From assembly GCA_017645905.1 (NCBI GenBank), contig JAGCNO010000004.1, forward strand, positions 1 through 64,000: 64,000 nt of DNA, given 5' to 3'. Source of the DNA: Prevotella sp. (GTDB taxonomy: Bacteria > Bacteroidota > Bacteroidia > Bacteroidales > Bacteroidaceae). The position numbers and the translations under genes are program-made. Shown here piece after piece: positions 50,931-60,667 of this stretch (position 1 is the first letter of the stretch; each line of letters begins with the position of its first letter). The notes below the pieces were generated by a model. The model did no database searches and was not told the origin of the DNA. It saw nothing but the letters and a program-made list of their open reading frames with translations.

Positions 50931-50962
50931 CTCCCCTCCCCTCGGGAGGGGTCGGGGGTGGG
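50931..50962. repeat. GC-rich palindrome next to fba
   Basis: CCCCTCCC-CTC-GGGAGGGG followed by TCGGGGGTGGG, between the terminator and the fba stop. Same family as 25018, 25427, 30249, 52102 and 63191. Confidence 0.75.
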
Positions 50963-50964
50963 TT

Positions 50965-51969
50965 TTACTCAGCCAGCTTGTTGTCCGAGCCAAGCACGTC
51001 GATAATCTTGTGCTTGTACATCTTCTCCATCTCGTCGCGGGCGGGACCGCAGAACTTGCGCGGGTCGAACTCACCGGGCTTGTCGTGCAGCACGCGGCGC
51101 ACGGCGGCGGTGAAGGCCAGACGTGAGTCAGAGTCGATGTTAATCTTGCAGACGGCGCTCTTAGAAGCCAGACGCAGCTGCTCCTCGGGAATACCGATAG
51201 CATCGGGCAGCTTGCCGCCGAGAGAGTTAATCTCGTCGACATACTCCTGGGGCACGCTGGAGCTTCCATGCAGCACGATGGGGAATCCGGGCAGCTTCTC
51301 CATCACGGCATCGAGCACATCGAAAGCGAGTGGGGGAGGAACCAGCTTGCCGGTCTTCGGGTCGCGGGTGCACTGCTCGGGAGTGAACTTGTAGGCACCG
51401 TGGCTGGTACCGATAGAGATAGCCAGCGAGTCGCAGCCCGAACGCTGTGAGAACTCAATGACCTCCTCGGGCTTCGTGTAGTGCGAGACGGCGCTCGACA
51501 CCTCGTCCTCAACACCGGCGAGCACACCCAGCTCGGCCTCGACGGTCACGTCGAACTGGTGGGCATAGTCAACCACCTTCTTCGTCAGGGCGATATTCTC
51601 CTCGAAGGGCAGGTGGCTGGCGTCGATCATCACGCTGGAGAAGCCGTAGTCGATACAGCTCTTACAGGTCTCGAAACTGTCGCCGTGGTCCAGGTGCAGC
51701 ACAATTTCAGGATGAGCACAGCCCAGCTCCTTGGCATACTCCACAGCACCCTGTGCCATGTAGCGCAGCAGCGTGGCGTTGGCATAGTTGCGGGCACCCT
51801 TCGACACCTGCAGGATGACAGGGCTCTTCAGGTCGCTCGAGGCCTTGATGATGGCCTGCAGCTGCTCCATATTGTTAAAGTTGAATGCGGGAATGGCATA
51901 GCCGCCATTGATGGCCCTCTTGAACATCTCGCGGGTGTTCACCAGGCCTAAATCCTTGTAGTTTACCAT
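50965..51969 (-). CDS. fba: Class II fructose-bisphosphate aldolase
   Basis: 334 residues. Zinc-binding His residues in HLDHGDSFETC and in IVLHGSSSVP, catalytic Asp in LDHGD, plus FSSVMIDASHLPFEENI and the C-terminal INIDSDSRLAFTAAVR. It cleaves fructose-1,6-bisphosphate in glycolysis and makes it in gluconeogenesis. It belongs to the type B (Bacteroidota) class II form. A TAATTTTG box (52013-52020) lies about 45 bp upstream; monocistronic. Confidence 0.94.
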   Translation of the reverse strand: MVNYKDLGLVNTREMFKRAINGGYAIPAFNFNNMEQLQAIIKASSDLKSPVILQVSKGARNYANATLLRYMAQGAVEYAKELGCAHPEIVLHLDHGDSFETCKSCIDYGFSSVMIDASHLPFEENIALTKKVVDYAHQFDVTVEAELGVLAGVEDEVSSAVSHYTKPEEVIEFSQRSGCDSLAISIGTSHGAYKFTPEQCTRDPKTGKLVPPPLAFDVLDAVMEKLPGFPIVLHGSSSVPQEYVDEINSLGGKLPDAIGIPEEQLRLASKSAVCKINIDSDSRLAFTAAVRRVLHDKPGEFDPRKFCGPARDEMEKMYKHKIIDVLGSDNKLAE

Positions 51970-52012
51970 AATAATAATGTTTTAGAAAAAAAGTAATCCT
52001 ATTTTCAGACCG

Positions 52013-52020
52013 CAAAATTA
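52013..52020 (-). promoter_or_regulatory. Promoter -7 box for fba
   Basis: TAATTTTG on the minus strand, leaving a leader of about 40 bases to the ATG at 51969. Confidence 0.55.
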
Positions 52021-52101
52021 ACAATTTCTTTTGTACCCTGCAAATTTTTCTCCGTTTTTCTTCTACCTTTTCAGATTTCTTTATATATCGCAATTCAGAC
52101 C

Positions 52102-52185
52102 CAGCCCCCACTAACCTTCTCCCGAAGGGGAGGCTTGCAGCGGAACTCCAAAGCCTTCCCCTCGGGGGAAGGTTGTCGGGGGCTG
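52102..52185. repeat. 84-bp MITE-like palindromic element
   Basis: Ends in the inverted repeat CAGCCCCC/GGGGGCTG, with inner stems CTTCTCCCGAAGGGGAGG and CTTCCCCTCGGGGGAAGG. The largest intact member of the GC-rich palindrome family in the window. Confidence 0.8.
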
Positions 52186-52186
52186 A

Positions 52187-52256
52187 GAATAAGCCGTTCT
52201 TTCTCATCGAAAAAGCCGTTCTTTCGATTTGAATAAGCCGTTCTTTCTCCAAGCCC
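52187..52256. repeat. 22-bp repeat array A6
   Basis: Three units at a 22-bp period: GAATAAGCCGTTCTTTC, GAAAAAGCCGTTCTTTC and GAATAAGCCGTTCTTTC, directly beside the 84-bp element. Confidence 0.85.
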
Positions 52257-52367
52257 TTAAAATGCGGCCTTCCGGAAAACCGCATAAAACCGATAAAACC
52301 ACTTCATCCTGGCTCAAAAAAACTGAAAAGAAAAGTCAGAAAGGGTGATATATCCAGAAAAAAATCG

Positions 52368-52375
52368 TAACTTTG
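52368..52375 (+). promoter_or_regulatory. Promoter -7 box for the PrsW gene
   Basis: TAACTTTG, 23 bp before the ATG at 52398. Confidence 0.6.
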
Positions 52376-52397
52376 CACCCAACAATAAGAACGAAAC

Positions 52398-53090
52398 ATG
52401 GATTTCTTGACAATCTTCATAGTTGCTTTGCTTCCTGCCGCCCTTCTATGGTGGTATATCTGGAAACAGGACAAGAAAAAGGAGCCTACAAAATGGCTTG
52501 CTAAAGCTACAGGCTACGGGGCGATTATCATTTTCCCTGTTGCCTTTGTAGAGATGGTGATAAGTTCAGTGCTGTTCTATCCTGAAGGTAGTCCTACAAC
52601 ACTTTTTGGGACTACTGTGACTGCTTTTCTGGTGGCTGCTATTCCAGAAGAGACGTTTAAGCTTCTGGCCTTGTGGCTGGTGCTTCGAAGAAATCCTTAT
52701 TTTGATGAGCATTTTGATGGGATTGTATATGCGGTGTGCGTTGGGTTGGGGTTCGCAGCTATAGAAAATGTAGGTTATCTCTTTAGTAATATCGAAGACT
52801 GGATGTCTGTAGCATTCCTCCGTTCGTTAATGGCCGTTCCTGGCCACTATGCTTTTGCTATCCTGATGGGGTATTATTACTCCAAATACCATTTTATAGA
52901 TCATTCCCTCAAAACGGCCGCTTTAATCATCGTCGCACCAGTATTGGTACATGGGTTGTATGACGCGCTGTTGATGACATCGATGATTAATGCAGCACTT
53001 GGAGGCATCTGTTTTATCATAACCGTGATAATGGTATGTCGGCTTCATGTTTATGCCCGTAAGAAGATTCTTTCAATGATTGATACATGA
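52398..53090 (+). CDS. PrsW-family intramembrane metalloprotease
   Basis: 230 residues, about seven helices. PrsW motifs: [11 protein letters not shown] (Glu-Glu pair), [24 protein letters not shown] and [11 protein letters not shown] with conserved His, and VHGLYDALL. PrsW of Bacillus cuts the anti-sigma factor RsiW; relatives (CPBP/Abi-type) have varied targets. No anti-sigma gene is adjacent, so the substrate is unknown. Base composition is AT-richer than in neighbours. Confidence 0.85.
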   Translation: MDFLTIFIVALLPAALLWWYIWKQDKKKEPTKWLAKATGYGAIIIFPVAFVEMVISSVLFYPEGSPTTLFGTTVTAFLVAAIPEETFKLLALWLVLRRNPYFDEHFDGIVYAVCVGLGFAAIENVGYLFSNIEDWMSVAFLRSLMAVPGHYAFAILMGYYYSKYHFIDHSLKTAALIIVAPVLVHGLYDALLMTSMINAALGGICFIITVIMVCRLHVYARKKILSMIDT

Positions 53091-53185
53091 GCCGAGAAGC
53101 AATTGGATGACCTTCTGTAAGTGACAATTTGCACAGAATGGCCAAGGTTTTCGCTGAAAACTTTGGCTGTGTGGCGAAAAAAGCG

Positions 53186-53193
53186 TACCTTTG
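53186..53193 (+). promoter_or_regulatory. Promoter -7 box for typA
   Basis: TACCTTTG; transcription starts near 53200, which excludes an in-frame ATG at 53129 and fixes the typA start at 53216. Confidence 0.7.
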
Positions 53194-53215
53194 CAGCCGC
53201 TTAGCCCAAAATAAT

Positions 53216-55018
53216 ATGCAAGACATCAGAAATATCGCTATCATAGCGCACGTAGACCACGGAAAGACAACACTTGTAGACAAGATGATGCTGGCCGGAA
53301 ACCTTTTCCGCGAGGGACAGAACCTGAGCGGGCAGGTGCTCGATGCCAACGACCTGGAGCGCGAGCGAGGCATCACCATCCTCTCGAAGAACGTATCCAT
53401 CAACTGGAAAGGCACTAAGATTAACATTATTGACACACCGGGACACTCGGACTTCGGAGGCGAGGTGGAGCGCGTGCTCAACATGGCCGACGGTTGTCTG
53501 CTGCTCGTCGATGCCTTCGAGGGACCGATGCCGCAGACACGCTTCGTGCTGCAGAAGGCCCTGCAGATAGGACTGAAGCCCATCGTCGTAGTGAACAAGG
53601 TGGACAAACCTAACTGCCGGCCGGAGGAGGTCTACGAGATGGTGTTCGACCTGATGTTCTCGCTCAATGCCACCGAAGACCAATTGGATTTCCCTGTGGT
53701 CTATGGCTCGGCGAAGAACGGATGGATGGGGCCTGACTATAACAAGCCTACGGACAACATCACCTACCTGTTGGACAAGATTGTGGAGGTGATTCCTGCT
53801 CCACAGCAGTTAGAGGGCACGCCGCAGATGCTCATCACCAGCCTGGACTTCTCTTCTTATACTGGTCGCATCGCCGTAGGCCGCGTACACCGTGGTTCGT
53901 TGAAGGACGGCCAGCAGGTGACTATCGCCCACCGCGACGGCTCGCAGGAAAAGACGAAAATCAAGGAGCTGCATACCTTCGACGGCATGGGCCACCACCG
54001 CACGGACTCAATTGACTGCGGCGACATCTGTGCTGTTATCGGCTTAGAGAAGTTCGAGATTGGCGACACCATCTGCGACCTGGAGAACCCCGAGCCGCTG
54101 CCGCCCATCGCCATCGACGAGCCGACCATGTCTATGCTCTTCACCATCAACGACTCGCCGTTCTTCGGCCGCGAGGGCAAGTTCGTCACCTCGCGCCACA
54201 TTAACGACCGCCTGATGCGTGAGCTGGAGAAGAACCTCGCCCTACGTGTGGAGCAGTTTGAGGACTCTACTGACAAGTGGGTGGTCTCCGGCCGCGGCGT
54301 GCTTCACCTATCGGTGCTCATCGAGACCATGCGCCGCGAGGGCTACGAACTGCAGGTCGGCCAGCCTCAGGTTATTTATAAAGAGATTGACGGACAGAAG
54401 TGCGAGCCTATCGAGGAACTGACCATCAACGTCCCCGAGGAGTTCGCTTCGAAGATGATTGATATGGTGACACGTCGCAAGGGCGACCTCACCTCGATGG
54501 AGACACAGGGCGACCGGACGAACATGGCCTTCGAGATTCCTTCACGAGGAATCATCGGTCTGCGCACCAATATCCTCACCGCCAGCCAGGGCGAGGCCAT
54601 TATGGCTCACCGATACAAGGAGTACCAGCCCTACAAGGGCGACATTGAGCGCCGCGTCAACGGCTCGATGATTGCATTGGAGACAGGCACAGCCTATGCC
54701 TACGCCATAGACAAGCTGCAGGACCGCGGCAAGTTCTTCATCGACCCGGGCGAGGAAGTCTACTATGGACAGGTGGTCGGCGAGCATGTTCACGACAACG
54801 ACCTCGTCATCAACGTCTGCAAGGCCAAGCAGCTCACCAACGTGCGTGCCTCGGGCACCGACGAGAAGGCCCGCATCGTGCCGAAGGTTGTCATGTCGTT
54901 AGAGGAATGCCTGGAGTACATCAAGAGCGACGAGCTGGTGGAGGTCACCCCGAAGTCCATGCGTATGCGCAAAACCATTCTCGACCACGACCAGCGCAAG
55001 AAGGCCAACAAGGTGTGA
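53216..55018 (+). CDS. typA: Ribosome-associated GTPase TypA/BipA
   Basis: 600 residues from [19 protein letters not shown]. GTPase motifs: AHVDHGKTT (P-loop), RGITI (switch I), [14 protein letters not shown] (switch II) and NKVDKP; then EF-G-like domains and the BipA-specific C-terminal domain with [18 protein letters not shown] and [17 protein letters not shown]. It helps 50S assembly and stress adaptation. Converges on putA with 4 bp between stops. Confidence 0.95.
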   Translation: MQDIRNIAIIAHVDHGKTTLVDKMMLAGNLFREGQNLSGQVLDANDLERERGITILSKNVSINWKGTKINIIDTPGHSDFGGEVERVLNMADGCLLLVDAFEGPMPQTRFVLQKALQIGLKPIVVVNKVDKPNCRPEEVYEMVFDLMFSLNATEDQLDFPVVYGSAKNGWMGPDYNKPTDNITYLLDKIVEVIPAPQQLEGTPQMLITSLDFSSYTGRIAVGRVHRGSLKDGQQVTIAHRDGSQEKTKIKELHTFDGMGHHRTDSIDCGDICAVIGLEKFEIGDTICDLENPEPLPPIAIDEPTMSMLFTINDSPFFGREGKFVTSRHINDRLMRELEKNLALRVEQFEDSTDKWVVSGRGVLHLSVLIETMRREGYELQVGQPQVIYKEIDGQKCEPIEELTINVPEEFASKMIDMVTRRKGDLTSMETQGDRTNMAFEIPSRGIIGLRTNILTASQGEAIMAHRYKEYQPYKGDIERRVNGSMIALETGTAYAYAIDKLQDRGKFFIDPGEEVYYGQVVGEHVHDNDLVINVCKAKQLTNVRASGTDEKARIVPKVVMSLEECLEYIKSDELVEVTPKSMRMRKTILDHDQRKKANKV

Positions 55019-55022
55019 GAAG

Positions 55023-58000
55023 TTATTCTACCTCGGGCACTTCAATCTGCGAGCCATAGCGGTGATACTCATTGGCAATGCTCTGCTCTTTGATGTAGAG
55101 GGCCAACTCGATGCGGCCGCACCTGACAGGAAGGGACTGGGCGATGTACTTGTCGCAGTTGGCAGCAGCCACGAACACCTCGTCGGGTACATTTGAAGAG
55201 ATGGTACGCACGCGCTCGTAATCCTTGATAGAATCACAGAAGGCAGCAAGACTCTCTTCCTTGACGTAGTCAAGCTGAGCCCGCAACGGATGGTCTGCGT
55301 CGATGGAGATGATCAGCGGTGTGCCAACGGTCTTGGCGGCTAACTGTACCATCTGTACCTGCTCTAAGGTCTCGTCGCCAAAGAGACGCAACACCATGCC
55401 ACCCTTCAAGGGCAGATAGCGGAACACATTCTGTTCACCACGAATCTTTGGCTGGATGTTGCGGGCATGACGGAATTCCTTCTCATACCACTCTGCATAC
55501 GACTTCCTGTAGTCTGTCGTCGTGCCAGTCTTGTCGGTAATGGTCATGAACTGTGCACAGTAGTTGGGACCGCCTGCCTTCAGACCAGGACCGAAGGCCG
55601 ATAGCTTCATGCCACCGAAGGGCTGACGGTTAACGACGGCTCCCGTGATGCCACGGTTGATGTAGAGGTTACCGGCCTGTACGTGGTTCTTCCAGTAACG
55701 TTGCTCCTGCTCATCAAGTGACTGCAAGCCACTGGTGAGGCCGTAGTCGAGACCGTTGACCAGACGGACAGCCTCTTCGAGCGTGTCGTAGGGTGCCACT
55801 GCCAACAGCGGGGCAAACAGCTCGGTGCGGAAGGTGAACGACGTGGGCTTCACGTCAATCTTCACCGTAGGCTTCAGGATAAACTTCTTCTCGTCGACAA
55901 ACTTAGGGGCGATGAGCCACTTCTCGCCAGGTTCCAACTGGAAGGCGCGTTCCAGTTTCTCGTTGTGGTTGGTAATCATCGGGCCGACGATGTTTCCAGC
56001 ATTCCAAACACCGCCCACCTTCAGCGACGAAGCACAGTCCTTCAGCTTCTCCATAAACTCGGGGCTGTCGTAGACAGAACGCTCCACAAGCAGCAGTGAG
56101 CAGGCCGAACATTTCTGACCGGCATTGCCGAAGGCCGAACGGCAGGCATTCATAATGGCATGGTCACGGTCGCCCTTGGCCGAAAGAATCATGACGTTCT
56201 TGCCACCCGTCTCTGCCGACAATGGTTTGCGTGGATTGGCATGAGCAATTGCCTGGGCTGTCTCTGTGCCGCCCGTCAGGATGATGTGCTTGACAATGGG
56301 CGATGAGGTCAGCAGCGGTGTGGCCTCACGGTCGGTGATGATCACCTGCAAAGCCTCCTTCGGCACACCGGCCTCCCAGAACGCTTTGGCGAAGAGCCAG
56401 GCCACGGGAGCTGCAACGGTAGCGGGCTTCAGGATACAGGTGTTGCCCGAGGCGAGGGCTGCCACCACACCTCCACAAGGAATGGCACACGGGAAGTTCC
56501 ACGGTGAGAGCACGAGCACGGTGCCCTTGGCCTTCATCTCGATGTCGTCGAGGACGGCCAGCTTTTTCATCGTCGTGGTGTAGAAGCGGCAGTAGTCGAT
56601 GGCTTCCGACACCTCCACGTCGGCCTCCTCGATGGTCTTGCCTGTAATGGCACACATCGAGCCATTCAGGTCGCCACGCATCTGACCGAGGATATTGGCA
56701 GCCTTGTACATCAGCCGATGACGCTCCTCGATAGAGGTCTTGCGCCAGCCGCCGGCATCCTCCTCGGCAATCTTCAATATCTTCTCCGTCTGCTCTTTAT
56801 TGGCACGCGACATCTCGCAGACCAGCACGTCACCAGGCTGCGAACGGTCGAAGTACTTCACTCGGTCCTCATTATACACCAGCTCAGCGCCAATCTGTGT
56901 GGGTAGCAAGTCGCCAGGCTTCCAGTCACCCCAGACAGCCTTCTCACCCGTTAGCTGACCGTTGCTCTTCCACTTTGCAAATATCTTCTCCACCCACTCC
57001 TGGTTACAGAAGCGGTCGAAGTCGGTATCGGGCTCGTTAATCATCTCGTCCTGAGGCTCCTGACCCACGTAAGGCTTGTTGCGGTCCTGCGTGCGGGTTG
57101 GTACATGGCTTAGGCTGTCCTTCATGTTATAGGCATTGATGAACTGCTGTTCCAGTTCCTTCCACTCCTTCGTGTCAGGACGCAGCGAGAACGAATGGGT
57201 GAGGAAGTTGTCGGGAGCTGTGTTCTCGTCCATACGACGTACCAGATAGGAGATGGCATTAAGGAAGTGTTCCTTCTTCACCACCGGCGTATAGAGGATG
57301 ACGTGGTTGCCGAGCTTCTTCTGTGCACGCCACACGTGGTTGGCCATGCCTTCGAGCATCTCGAAGCAGAAGCAGTCCTTCGGCGTGTGGTACATCTCCG
57401 TGAGCAAATAGGCGTAGGAGATGGTGAAGAGGTTGTGCGAGGCCATGCCGATGTGGAGCACCTTCGCATTTTCGGGCTTCAGTCCTCGCTCTATGATGTG
57501 CAGGTAGTTGGCATCGACCTCTGTCTTGTCAGGACGAACGGGATTAGGCCATCCGCGAAGGTCGCTGACAATGTTCTCCATGTCGAGGTTACAGCCTTTC
57601 ACGATACGCATCTTGATAGGTGAGCCGCCGGCGGCCACACGTGCCTTGGCAAACTCCAGCAGCTCTGTCTGGAAGTCCCAGGCATCGGGCAGATAGGCCT
57701 GCACCACAATGCCCGCCTCGTAGTTCTTGAACTGCGGTTGCGAGAGCACGTCCTTGAAGAGCTTCATCGTCAGGTGGGCATCCTTGTATTCCTCCATGTC
57801 GAGATTGATGAACTTCGGCCGTGTCACGCCCTCCGGCGTAGTATAGGGATTGTCGATGGCGGCTTGGTACAGCTCCGACATGCGGCGGATAAGCTCAGGG
57901 AAGCTCTCCTTGTAGTTCAGTGCGTGGGTCTGTGCATAGATGCCTGATATTTTCACGCTGATATAGTTGATGTCGGGCTCCTTCAGGGCTTCGAGGTAGG

Positions 58001-58499
58001 AGTAGTAGCGCTTGTCAGCCTCTCCGTTTCCCAGTACCACCTCTCCGAGCAGGTTCACGTTCTGCCCGATGTCCTGATTAAAGCGAGTGGCTAAGTGCTT
58101 TGTTAGGTTTGGACGGGCAGCATTGATGATGACACGGCTGGTATCACGGCGCAGACGCCACTTGATAATGGGCACGGCTGCCCAGTTGAACAGCGGTTGG
58201 TAGGCAAACTTCTGGTACATCCAGAAGAGCGAGTGGTCGACGGGGTCTAAGAATTTGGGTATGCCGTATTGGTCAATCAAGTCCTTCACACGTCGGGCCA
58301 GCTTCTGCGTGTCGCGCACCTGGCTTGTCTCGTCGAGCATACGGACGATGAACTTCTTATCGCTCGGTGTCGTCACCATCGTGCCATACATGTGCTGTTC
58401 GTTCTTCTCTGTCTTGGTGAGTCCCGAATAGCTCTCGTCGTAGAGTTTTCTCATCCATGAGAATACCTCTTCGATTGTCGGTAATTTCTGCTCAGTCAT
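55023..58499 (-). CDS. putA: Bifunctional proline dehydrogenase / glutamate-semialdehyde dehydrogenase
   Basis: 1158 residues. Residues about 90-470 are the FAD-dependent proline dehydrogenase barrel (VVQAYLPDAWDF, MRIVKGCNLDMEN, GMASHNLFTISYAYLL). About 540-1080 is the NAD-dependent aldehyde dehydrogenase: SPWNFPCAIPCGGV, ILTGGTETAQAI, SAETGGKNVMIL (Glu) and GNAGQKCSACSLL (Cys). It oxidises proline to glutamate with an internal substrate channel. The N-terminal DNA-binding domain of enterobacterial PutA is absent. Monocistronic as far as seen. Confidence 0.92.
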   Translation of the reverse strand: MTEQKLPTIEEVFSWMRKLYDESYSGLTKTEKNEQHMYGTMVTTPSDKKFIVRMLDETSQVRDTQKLARRVKDLIDQYGIPKFLDPVDHSLFWMYQKFAYQPLFNWAAVPIIKWRLRRDTSRVIINAARPNLTKHLATRFNQDIGQNVNLLGEVVLGNGEADKRYYSYLEALKEPDINYISVKISGIYAQTHALNYKESFPELIRRMSELYQAAIDNPYTTPEGVTRPKFINLDMEEYKDAHLTMKLFKDVLSQPQFKNYEAGIVVQAYLPDAWDFQTELLEFAKARVAAGGSPIKMRIVKGCNLDMENIVSDLRGWPNPVRPDKTEVDANYLHIIERGLKPENAKVLHIGMASHNLFTISYAYLLTEMYHTPKDCFCFEMLEGMANHVWRAQKKLGNHVILYTPVVKKEHFLNAISYLVRRMDENTAPDNFLTHSFSLRPDTKEWKELEQQFINAYNMKDSLSHVPTRTQDRNKPYVGQEPQDEMINEPDTDFDRFCNQEWVEKIFAKWKSNGQLTGEKAVWGDWKPGDLLPTQIGAELVYNEDRVKYFDRSQPGDVLVCEMSRANKEQTEKILKIAEEDAGGWRKTSIEERHRLMYKAANILGQMRGDLNGSMCAITGKTIEEADVEVSEAIDYCRFYTTTMKKLAVLDDIEMKAKGTVLVLSPWNFPCAIPCGGVVAALASGNTCILKPATVAAPVAWLFAKAFWEAGVPKEALQVIITDREATPLLTSSPIVKHIILTGGTETAQAIAHANPRKPLSAETGGKNVMILSAKGDRDHAIMNACRSAFGNAGQKCSACSLLLVERSVYDSPEFMEKLKDCASSLKVGGVWNAGNIVGPMITNHNEKLERAFQLEPGEKWLIAPKFVDEKKFILKPTVKIDVKPTSFTFRTELFAPLLAVAPYDTLEEAVRLVNGLDYGLTSGLQSLDEQEQRYWKNHVQAGNLYINRGITGAVVNRQPFGGMKLSAFGPGLKAGGPNYCAQFMTITDKTGTTTDYRKSYAEWYEKEFRHARNIQPKIRGEQNVFRYLPLKGGMVLRLFGDETLEQVQMVQLAAKTVGTPLIISIDADHPLRAQLDYVKEESLAAFCDSIKDYERVRTISSNVPDEVFVAAANCDKYIAQSLPVRCGRIELALYIKEQSIANEYHRYGSQIEVPEVE

Positions 58500-58530
58500 A
58501 GATTATAGCATTTTTTAGTTAAACATGATT

Positions 58531-59373
58531 CTAATACTTCGATATCTCGTTCACCTTCTTGTGCTTGCTGATCTGCAGCGAGGTTTTAGGGAAGAATTCT
58601 TCTAACAGGCTGTACAGGTCGGGGTCGTACTCCTGTAGTTCCTCACGGGTGTTACACCAGTTGTGCTTTCCGTCGAGATGGTCCATCTCGGCATTCACAT
58701 TGAACCAGTCCTGAACGGCCTCGGCGAAATACTCCTCCTTGTCGGTAATGCGGTAGGTGCCGTCGAGGATTCCGCTTGCCTTGGCATTCTCATAGCATTG
58801 CTTCAGCCGGTCGTCGAAATCGGGCACGGCTACCATCAGCCCAATGAGGTGGATGGAGTGAGCAAACTCATGGATGAGGATATCCTCGGCGTGGTACTTG
58901 TCTATCTGGTAGGCCAGCACGTTCTCCTCGGCACAGCTTGTCAGCGGCAAGTTCAGGTCGCCGCCCAGGCCACGGGCACGGAGGTCCCAGTTCAGTGCCG
59001 TGTCGTTGATCAGGTAGTGGTGCTCTGGTATGTCAGTCGTTCCCTCGTAACGGCCCATGATAGCCACTCGCGTCCCACGGTTCACCATTGAGTCGAGCAC
59101 GTTCTTGGGCAGCATCGAGGTCATGGCATAGAGCGTGCGGTGGGCAGCCACGAAGGCAGAGTCGGGCACACGCCACGAAGAGATAAGGGCAATGCCATTC
59201 ACGTCCACATACTTCTTGTAAAACGAATCAAGTTCCAGTGAGTCAGGCGGCGTCGTTACCTCGCAAACAGGAATATCCAACACTTCTTTTTCAGTCACTT
59301 CCTGCTGTCTCGGCTGCTGGCAGGCAACAACAGCCAGCGCCGCTCCCATCGATAATAAAGTTTTAGTTTTCAT
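58531..59373 (-). CDS. Putative zinc metallopeptidase lipoprotein
   Basis: 280 residues from MKTKTLLSMG; an ATG 20 codons earlier lies in the promoter. Lipobox Cys18 (AVVACQQPRQ). Zincin motif H-E-F-A-H (LIHEFAHSIHLIG) with a likely third ligand in EEYFAEAVQDWFN about 60 residues later, a gluzincin layout. The domain (KKYVDVNGIALISSWRVPDSAFVAAHRTLYAMTSMLP) resembles the anthrax-lethal-factor-like/secreted peptidase families of fungi and bacteria. Substrate unknown; likely anchored to the periplasmic or outer face of a membrane. Confidence 0.7.
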   Translation of the reverse strand: MKTKTLLSMGAALAVVACQQPRQQEVTEKEVLDIPVCEVTTPPDSLELDSFYKKYVDVNGIALISSWRVPDSAFVAAHRTLYAMTSMLPKNVLDSMVNRGTRVAIMGRYEGTTDIPEHHYLINDTALNWDLRARGLGGDLNLPLTSCAEENVLAYQIDKYHAEDILIHEFAHSIHLIGLMVAVPDFDDRLKQCYENAKASGILDGTYRITDKEEYFAEAVQDWFNVNAEMDHLDGKHNWCNTREELQEYDPDLYSLLEEFFPKTSLQISKHKKVNEISKY

Positions 59374-59402
59374 GTTATTGGTTTGATGTTGTTTACAGTT
59401 GG

Positions 59403-59410
59403 CAAAGATA
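59403..59410 (-). promoter_or_regulatory. Promoter -7 box for the metallopeptidase gene
   Basis: TATCTTTG on the minus strand, 30 bp before the ATG at 59373; it lies just after the terminator of the upstream unit. Confidence 0.6.
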
Positions 59411-59454
59411 AATAAAATGCAGAATATATTCAAAAGATTAACACAGATTAATAA

Positions 59455-59492
59455 TAAAAAGAGAGTTACGGATTGTCTCCATAACTCTCTTT
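59455..59492 (-). terminator. Rho-independent terminator of nnr-DUF4831
   Basis: Stem AAAGAGAGTTA/TAACTCTCTTT (11 bp) followed by T-rich DNA on the minus strand; 24 bp after the stop at 59516. Confidence 0.85.
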
Positions 59493-59515
59493 GCTGTCAT
59501 GCCTTTCATCACTTA

Positions 59516-60604
59516 TCACTTCAATATGTCGGCCTGCAGCCGCTCCACGCCTCCCGTCACGGGACTAATCCATAGCTGGGTGGTGTAGCGTTTGTTGAAG
59601 AGCTCAGCACTGAGCAGCTCCACGTTGCCAAACTGTGCAGCGGGGAACTCGGCCTGGGCAATCTGGTCAATGCCCTGATGGAGGGTGCTGCGCATACGTC
59701 CGGGGATATTCACGTAGATGCCCGACTCGTAGACCTTCTTTTTCGTCTTGGCAGCAGCTTCCTCATCGGTGGGCGGCAATTGGCTGATGTCCTCAATGGT
59801 GATGTAGAACGGTTCGCCTGAGAGATCGTCGGCATCGACCATACCCAGTTCTTCCGACAGGCGGAAGAGCACCTCGCGGCTGACGGGCTTCTCAGGAACA
59901 AAAGTGAGGATATATTCCGTGGTGTCGCATGTCGTGACGCCCTCGAAGAGTGAGCGCAGGGCCTGTTCCTGGGTGTCCAGCTGGGCGAGCATGAGCTTCA
60001 GCTGCTGCCCGTCCTTAGGCATGAAGTCGGCCTGACCCTTGATGAGCAGGCTGCGATTCTCGCGCAGGTCGTAGATTTCGCGTGAGGTTAGCTCCGCCAT
60101 CTTCGCCGTGCTGCCGGCAGCCAGAATCTCCTCGTTCATGTACTGGCGAGGGTTCAGTGGTGCGGCCTTCTGTGCCGGGGTGAACGTAGTCGGTTGCACC
60201 TCAGCTGTCGGCTCGGCGTTGATGCTGAGCAGTCGGCCGTCGTCGGCCAGGGCCACATTGGCGGCTACGGTCTTGGCGTTGAACTTCACGGCGTAGGCTT
60301 TCTGCTTGTCGGCCTGCCCAAAAGCAGTCTGCGCGATGCTCACCACGCGGTGGCTTACACGAGGCTCCAGGCTGACGTTTTGCAGACGCAGATAGCGCTG
60401 GGCATAGCTGGCAAAGTCGCCTGGCTCGTAGGCCGTGCGTTCTACAAGCACGCTGATACGCAGGGCAGTACGTGGCAGATAGTAGACGGCACCCTCAGGG
60501 GTCACGCCGGGGTGGTAGGCGCTGACCGTGGTCTGAGCGATTGCGCTTACGCTAAATGATAAATGAAAAATGATAAATGATAAATTCAGCAGGATGCGGC
60601 TCAT
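59516..60604 (-). CDS. DUF4831 secreted protein
   Basis: 362 residues. Signal peptide MSRILLNLSFIIFHLSFSVSA, then the DUF4831 domain (about 30-362): YYLPRTALRISVLVERT, YEPGDFASYAQRYL, ILAAGSTAKMAELTSREIYDLRENR, ALRSLFEG and a C-terminal IPGRMRSTLHQG. Bacteroidota family of unknown function, probably periplasmic. The hydrophobic core LSFIIFHLSF is encoded by a simple-sequence tract (TTATCATTTTTCATTTATC type, 60553-60585) that elsewhere stands between genes, so the export signal seems built from repeat DNA. Follows nnr by about 60 bp of similar tract. Confidence 0.82.
   Translation of the reverse strand: MSRILLNLSFIIFHLSFSVSAIAQTTVSAYHPGVTPEGAVYYLPRTALRISVLVERTAYEPGDFASYAQRYLRLQNVSLEPRVSHRVVSIAQTAFGQADKQKAYAVKFNAKTVAANVALADDGRLLSINAEPTAEVQPTTFTPAQKAAPLNPRQYMNEEILAAGSTAKMAELTSREIYDLRENRSLLIKGQADFMPKDGQQLKLMLAQLDTQEQALRSLFEGVTTCDTTEYILTFVPEKPVSREVLFRLSEELGMVDADDLSGEPFYITIEDISQLPPTDEEAAAKTKKKVYESGIYVNIPGRMRSTLHQGIDQIAQAEFPAAQFGNVELLSAELFNKRYTTQLWISPVTGGVERLQADILK
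60553..60585. repeat. Simple-sequence tract forming the DUF4831 signal peptide core
   Basis: TAAATGATAAATGAAAAATG followed by ATAAATGATAAAT; related to the intergenic tract at 34540-34560. Confidence 0.7.
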
Positions 60605-60667
60605 AATCTTATTTTCGATTTACGTATTTTCGATTTTCGATTTGTTACCAACGCGGCAGCAAATTCT

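Larger units (their letters stand above)
51970..52397. other. Divergent intergenic region fba / PrsW
   Basis: 428 bp with the fba promoter (52013-52020), an 84-bp palindromic element (52102-52185), three 22-bp units (52187-52256) and the PrsW promoter TAACTTTG (52368-52375). No gene is apparent. Confidence 0.7.

Noticed and set aside
51875..52285. 136-residue open frame upstream of the aldolase
   Set aside because: It covers the aldolase promoter, the 84-bp palindrome and array A6; no coding signal outside repeats.
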